A stretch of 45,425 nucleotides of DNA from assembly GCF_024448165.1 (NCBI RefSeq), contig NZ_JAMOLN010000061.1, positions 1 to 45,425 of the forward strand, given 5' to 3'. The position numbers were made by a program, and so were the translations under genes. The DNA comes from Streptomyces longispororuber (GTDB taxonomy: Bacteria > Actinomycetota > Actinomycetes > Streptomycetales > Streptomycetaceae). Shown here in pieces: positions 41,318 through 45,425 of this stretch. The notes under the pieces are model-generated. The model saw nothing but the letters and a program-made list of their open reading frames with translations. It did not search any database and was not told the origin of the DNA. The stretch's first letter is position 1, and every line of letters begins with the position of its first letter.

Positions 41318-42607
41318 ATGAGCGCTGCGGAGCTGGCCCGGCTCCAGTTCGCGGCCACCACCGGCATCCACTGGCTGTTCGTGATCCTCACCATGGGACT
41401 CGTCCCGCTCGTGGCGGTCCTGCACACCCGGGCCGCGTACACCCGCGACCCCGCGACGAGGGCCGTGCGCGAGCGCGGCACCCGCTTCTGGGGCCAGCTG
41501 TACGTCATCAACTACGCGGTCGGCATCGTCACCGGACTGGTCATGGAGTTCCAGTTCGGGCTCAGCTGGAGCGGGTTGAGCAGGTTCGCGGGCAATGTCT
41601 TCGGCGCCCCGCTCGCCCTGGAGACCCTGATCGCCTTCTTCGCCGAGTCCACCTTCCTCGGCATGTGGATCTTCGGCTGGGGGCGGCTGCGCCGGGGCGT
41701 GCACGTCACGCTCATCTGGCTGGTCGCCCTGACGGCGTACGCCTCCGGGTACTGGATCCTCGTCGCCAACGGCTTCATGCAGCACCCCGTGGGCTTCGAA
41801 GTCCGCGACGGGGCTGCCTACTTGACCGACTTCGGGGCGCTGCTCACCAACTCCGCCTCCCTGACCGCCCTCGGTCACATCACGCTCGCCGCACTCACCA
41901 CCGGCGGCCTGTTCCTGGCCGGTGTCAGCGCCTGGCACCTGGTCCGCGACACCGAGGAGCAGGAGCTGTTCCGCGCTTCGCTGCGGCTCGGCACCTGGGT
42001 CGCCATGGTGGCCTCGTTCTTCGTGGTCGTCGTCGGCGAGATGCAGCGGCCGATCATCGAACGGACCCAGCCCATGAAGCACGCCGTGCTGGAGAACGCC
42101 GGTGTCGCCGACGTGCGGCGACGACTCGTCGAGCAGTACGGGCCCGGCTCCTACGTGCCGCCCGAGGGGTGGGTCCGGCTGTCGATGGACACGATGACGA
42201 TCATCGGCAACACCCTCTCCACCCTCACCTTCGTCGCAGTGTTCCTGCTGTGGAAGGACCGCCTCGTGCGGTGGCGTCCGGCCGCCCATCTGATGACCGC
42301 GCTCGTCCCGTTCGCCTTCATCGCCTCCGTCGGCGGCTGGGTGGTGCGTGAAGTGGGACGCCAACCCTGGCTGATCTACGGCCAGTTGACGGTCGACGAC
42401 GCCCTCTCCCACGTCAGCAGGGGCTCGCTGCTCGCGTCCTGCGTCGTGTTCGTCACGGTCTTCGTCGCCCTCGCGGTGACCGACTGGACCCTGATCACCC
42501 GCTTCGCGCTGCGCGGCCCCGCCGCCACCCAGCTCGGCGCCACCGAGCCGCTCCCGGACGAACCCACGGGAGACACCGCCGGCGACCGGCCGGTCCCGGC
42601 CCTCTGA
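41318..42607 (+). CDS. cydA: Cytochrome bd-type quinol oxidase subunit I
   Basis: This is a 429-residue membrane protein with about nine helices. His18 in the first helix (ATTGIHWLF) is the conserved haem ligand; GEMQRPIIERTQP, and GRQPW (347-351) are family signatures. It is short compared with E. coli CydA because the Q-loop insertion is small. The oxidase passes electrons from quinol to oxygen with high affinity and resists low oxygen, nitric oxide and sulfide. ATG 41318 is chosen after AAGGA. It is followed by cydB after 17 bases. Confidence 0.95.
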   Translation: MSAAELARLQFAATTGIHWLFVILTMGLVPLVAVLHTRAAYTRDPATRAVRERGTRFWGQLYVINYAVGIVTGLVMEFQFGLSWSGLSRFAGNVFGAPLALETLIAFFAESTFLGMWIFGWGRLRRGVHVTLIWLVALTAYASGYWILVANGFMQHPVGFEVRDGAAYLTDFGALLTNSASLTALGHITLAALTTGGLFLAGVSAWHLVRDTEEQELFRASLRLGTWVAMVASFFVVVVGEMQRPIIERTQPMKHAVLENAGVADVRRRLVEQYGPGSYVPPEGWVRLSMDTMTIIGNTLSTLTFVAVFLLWKDRLVRWRPAAHLMTALVPFAFIASVGGWVVREVGRQPWLIYGQLTVDDALSHVSRGSLLASCVVFVTVFVALAVTDWTLITRFALRGPAATQLGATEPLPDEPTGDTAGDRPVPAL

Positions 42608-42624
42608 GGAGTTGAACGCACGAC

Positions 42625-43683
42625 ATGAGTCTGGAGACCGCCTGGCTGGCCCTGCTCGGCCTGCTGCTCGCCGGGTACTTCGTCCTCGGCGGATACGACT
42701 ACGGCGTACAGATGCTGCGTCCCCTGCTCCGGGACGGCGCCCGGGACGAGACGCAGAACGCGCACAACGCACACAACGCACAGGACGCACACGGCACGCA
42801 CGACGCGCTCGACGCCATCGCCCCCTTCTTCCTCGGCAACGAAGTCTGGCTGGTCGCCTTCGCGGGCGTCCTGTTCGGCGCCTTCCCGCACCTGGAGGGC
42901 AGCCTGTTGCCCGGCCTGCACCCGCTGGTCGTCGCGATCCTGGCCGGTCTGGTCCTCGGCAACGCGGCCGTCCAGCTGCGCCGCCGGGCCTGCGGCGCTC
43001 GTGGCCGCCGGGCCTGGGACGCACTGATCGTGGCCGGGGGCGCGGTGCCCGCCGCGTGCTGGGGGCTCGTCGTCGGCCTGCTGCTGCACGGGGTGCCGCG
43101 CCGGGCGGACGGCAGTTTCCGGGTCGGCGCGGCCGAGGTGTTCACCCCGTTCGTCCTGGCCTGCGGCGCCACCACGCTGCTGCTGTTCGCGGCGCACGGC
43201 GCGGCCTTCGCCGCACTGCGCGCCCCCGCCCGCCAACTCGCCGCCCGTGCACACCAGTTGGGCGTGCGACTGATCGGCGCAAGCGGCGCGGCGGCCACGC
43301 TCGCGCTGCTGCTGACCGTCTTCGGCTCGGGCGCCGACCTGACCAACCGCACGGCCCCGGCGGTCGTCGCCGTGGTGCTCGCCGGGGCGTTCGGTGCCGC
43401 CTGGTGGTCCTTCGCCGCCGGGCACCCGGTCAGGGCGTTCGTGTCCACCTGCCTGGCGACGGCGCTGCCCGTGCTGCTCGTGGGGGCGGGGCACTACCCG
43501 TACCTGCTGATCAGCTCGGCGGGCCGCGGCCTGGACGTCGGTCACGCCGTCACGGACGACGCCACGCTGACGATCCTCAGCGCCTTCGGGATCTTCGTCG
43601 TCCCGACGGTCCTCGCCTACCAGGCATGGAGCTGGTGGGCCTTCCGGGGACGGGCAGGCCACCGCCACCCCCGCTACTTCTGA
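42625..43683 (+). CDS. cydB: Cytochrome bd-type quinol oxidase subunit II
   Basis: This is a 352-residue membrane protein. It begins ETAWLALLGLLLAGYFVLGG and has GYDYGVQMLRP, typical of the CydB N-terminus, and FFLGNEVWLVAFAGVLFGAFP. Between these lies an unusual Asn/Ala/His repeat, NAHNAHNAQDAHGTHDA (45-61), in the loop after the first helix. The rest has about eight helices. It pairs with cydA in the oxidase. GAGG lies upstream of ATG 42625. Confidence 0.93.
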   Translation: MSLETAWLALLGLLLAGYFVLGGYDYGVQMLRPLLRDGARDETQNAHNAHNAQDAHGTHDALDAIAPFFLGNEVWLVAFAGVLFGAFPHLEGSLLPGLHPLVVAILAGLVLGNAAVQLRRRACGARGRRAWDALIVAGGAVPAACWGLVVGLLLHGVPRRADGSFRVGAAEVFTPFVLACGATTLLLFAAHGAAFAALRAPARQLAARAHQLGVRLIGASGAAATLALLLTVFGSGADLTNRTAPAVVAVVLAGAFGAAWWSFAAGHPVRAFVSTCLATALPVLLVGAGHYPYLLISSAGRGLDVGHAVTDDATLTILSAFGIFVVPTVLAYQAWSWWAFRGRAGHRHPRYF

Positions 43684-43717
43684 TCGCGTGCCCGCCCGGC
43701 CCGGAGAGGGACCACCC

Positions 43718-45412
43718 ATGAAACCGGTCGAACGCCGCCTGATGCGCGAACTACCCGTACTACGAAGCCACGTGAGGCGATGCGCGGTCCTGGCGCTGCT
43801 CGGCGCGGGGCTCGTCGTCGGTCAGGCGACCCTGCTGGCGACGGTGCTCGCGGACGGGTTCGCCGGGCGCCCGGTGACCGTCGCCGCGGCCGCCGCGCTC
43901 GGCGCCGTGGTGGCGGGGCGGGCGGTGCTCGCGTGGGCGCGCGGCGTCCTCACGCACCGCGCCGCGGCCGACGCCAAGCACGCGCTGCGCACCCGGATCG
44001 CCGACCGGCTCAGCGGCGCGGCGGCGCTGCGCCCGTCGGCCCGCGGCCACGGCGGGACGGCCACCCTGCTGGTACGCGGCCTCGACGCGCTCGACCCGTA
44101 CGTCGTCGGCCACCTGCCCACCACGACGGCCGCCGCCGTGGTGCCCGTCGCGGTCGTCGCATGGCTGTTCGTGACGGACTGGTCGTCCGCGCTCGTCGTG
44201 GTCGTGACGCTGCCGCTGATCCCGGTGTTCGGGGCGCTGGTCGGCAGGCACACGGCCCGGCGCACGGCCCGCCAGTGGCAGCTGCTCGCCCGGCTCGGCG
44301 GTCATTTCCTGGATGTGGTGGCCGGGCTGCCGACGCTGCGCGCGTTCGGCCGGGAGGGGCATCAGGTACGGCGGGTCGGCGAGATGGCGCGGGCCCACCG
44401 GCGCGCCACGATGCGCACGCTGCGGGTGGCGTTCCTGTCCTCGCTGGTCCTGGAGACCGTCGCCACGCTGTCCGTCGCGCTCGTCGCCGTACCGGTCGGG
44501 CTGCGCCTGCTGCAGGGCACGGTCGATCTGCGGACGGCCCTGATCGTGCTGTTCCTCGCCCCCGAGGCGTATCTGCCGCTGCGGGCGCTGGGCTCGGCGT
44601 TCCACGACAGCGCCGAGGGCCTCACGGTGGCCGGGCAGGTCTTCGCGCTGCTCGACGAGCAGGAACCGCCCACGGGCACGACGAGCCCGGCGCCGGATCC
44701 GGCACCCGCCGCCTCCGCCCCCGCCCTGCGCCTCGACGACGTCACCGTCCACCACACCGGCCGCCTCACCCCCGCCCTCGACCGCGTCTCGCTGGACGTC
44801 GCACCCGGCGAACACGTCGCCCTGGTCGGCCCCAGCGGTGCGGGCAAGTCGACGCTGCTGGCCCTGCTCATCGGGTTCGTGCGGCCCACGGCGGGCCGCG
44901 TCACCGTCAGCGGCACCGATCTGGCGTGCCTCGATCCGGACGACTGGCGGACCCGGATCGCGTGGGTGCCGCAACGGCCCCATCTGTTCGCCGCGTCCGT
45001 CGCCGAGAACATCCGGCTCGGGCGGCCCGACGCGAGCGACGCCGAGGTACGGGAGGCGGCATGCAGCGCGTACGCCGACGGCTTCGTCGAGGCGCTGCCG
45101 CTCGGCTACGACACCCCGCTCGGCGAGCACGGCGCAGGCCTGTCCGCCGGTCAGCGCCAACGCATCGCGCTCGCCCGCGCGTTCCTCAAGGACGCTCCCG
45201 TGCTGCTGCTCGACGAGCCGACCGCACACCTCGACCCCGCCGCGGAGGCCGCCGTCACCCGCGCCACGGCCCGGCTGATGCGGGGCCGCACCGCGATCGT
45301 GGTGGCCCACCGCACCAGCCTGCTGCCGTACGCCGACCGCGTCGTGACGCTCCGGTCAGGCCGGGCGGCAAGCCCCCGACCGGCCGTCGTGGAGCGGACG
45401 CCGACCCCATGA
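43718..45412 (+). CDS. cydD: ABC transporter for cytochrome bd assembly, CydD half
   Basis: This is a 564-residue protein with an N-terminal membrane domain of about six helices (LALLGAGLVVGQATLLATVL onward) and a C-terminal nucleotide-binding domain. The latter has Walker A GPSGAGKST (~370), signature LSAGQRQRIALARAF (~476) and Walker B VLLLDEPT (~498). CydDC exports thiols such as glutathione or cysteine needed for haem assembly in the bd oxidase. The start is ATG 43718 with GGAGAGGGA just upstream. It ends as a separate protein with its stop overlapping the next start (ATGA), unlike the single fused CydCD of S. coelicolor. Confidence 0.92.
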   Translation: MKPVERRLMRELPVLRSHVRRCAVLALLGAGLVVGQATLLATVLADGFAGRPVTVAAAAALGAVVAGRAVLAWARGVLTHRAAADAKHALRTRIADRLSGAAALRPSARGHGGTATLLVRGLDALDPYVVGHLPTTTAAAVVPVAVVAWLFVTDWSSALVVVVTLPLIPVFGALVGRHTARRTARQWQLLARLGGHFLDVVAGLPTLRAFGREGHQVRRVGEMARAHRRATMRTLRVAFLSSLVLETVATLSVALVAVPVGLRLLQGTVDLRTALIVLFLAPEAYLPLRALGSAFHDSAEGLTVAGQVFALLDEQEPPTGTTSPAPDPAPAASAPALRLDDVTVHHTGRLTPALDRVSLDVAPGEHVALVGPSGAGKSTLLALLIGFVRPTAGRVTVSGTDLACLDPDDWRTRIAWVPQRPHLFAASVAENIRLGRPDASDAEVREAACSAYADGFVEALPLGYDTPLGEHGAGLSAGQRQRIALARAFLKDAPVLLLDEPTAHLDPAAEAAVTRATARLMRGRTAIVVAHRTSLLPYADRVVTLRSGRAASPRPAVVERTPTP

Positions 45413-45425
45413 CGACCCGCCGCGC
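45409..45425 (+). CDS. cydC: Start of the partner ABC transporter gene (probable cydC), truncated by window end
   Basis: ATG at 45409 overlaps the cydD stop (ATGA) and opens MTTRR before the window ends. Identity as cydC is inferred from operon order only. Confidence 0.5.

Overview
The window looks like chromosomal DNA of a Streptomyces or close relative. Base composition is very GC-rich, genes are tightly packed with many ATGA start/stop overlaps, a SARP regulator and an AfsA-type gamma-butyrolactone enzyme are present, and two rare TTA codons occur. No rRNA, tRNA or CRISPR array was seen.

Region 1 (1-4912, + strand) holds the end of a 2-oxoacid:ferredoxin oxidoreductase beta subunit, a 7Fe-type ferredoxin, then an AfsA-like gene and a large SARP/NB-ARC/TPR activator. 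A MITE-like inverted-repeat element (4978-5168) separates the activator from the convergent biosynthetic operon.

Region 2 (5190-25053) is a biosynthetic gene cluster. On the minus strand, read right to left, it encodes: hemerythrin-domain protein, FkbH-like glyceryl-ACP synthase, then (new promoter) fatty acyl-AMP ligase, two acyl-CoA dehydrogenases, an ACP, a one-module KS-AT-ACP polyketide synthase, a FabH-like enzyme, a second ACP, an E2-like acyltransferase, a phosphopantetheinyl transferase, an FrsA-like alpha/beta hydrolase, a 60-residue protein of unknown role and a second alpha/beta hydrolase. A divergent + strand pair encodes an FAD monooxygenase and a P450. FkbH + ACP + FabH-like + E2-like + hydrolase is the tetronate kit known from RK-682, agglomerin and the spirotetronates. 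The AMP ligase + two dehydrogenases + ACP resemble the dienoyl-lipid cassette of ramoplanin/enduracidin. I infer a route to an unsaturated 3-acyl tetronate, probably with a 5-methylidene group, oxidised by the two tailoring enzymes. An activated fatty acid is desaturated on ACP, extended once with malonyl, condensed with glyceryl-ACP, acetylated, and acetate is eliminated.

Region 3 (25124-28787, minus) holds an MMPL transporter, a TetR repressor and a membrane-anchored SRPBCC protein. The TetR promoter shares its -35, -10 and a palindromic operator with the hemerythrin-FkbH promoter inside the cluster, which ties this exporter region to the pathway.

Region 4 (28923-41126) is a mosaic of small units: an amidohydrolase/MIP18 pair of the type seen beside diiron monooxygenases; an ECF41 sigma factor and a SnoaL-LUD fusion driven by a mirror-symmetric divergent promoter; a GNAT; a GbsR-like regulator with a DUF4097 protein; an MFS exporter with its TetR; a lipoprotein; a dienelactone hydrolase with an apparent ATT start divergent from a MarR regulator; and a LysR regulator.

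Region 5 (41318-end, +) is a cytochrome bd operon, cydA-cydB-cydD and the first codons of cydC.
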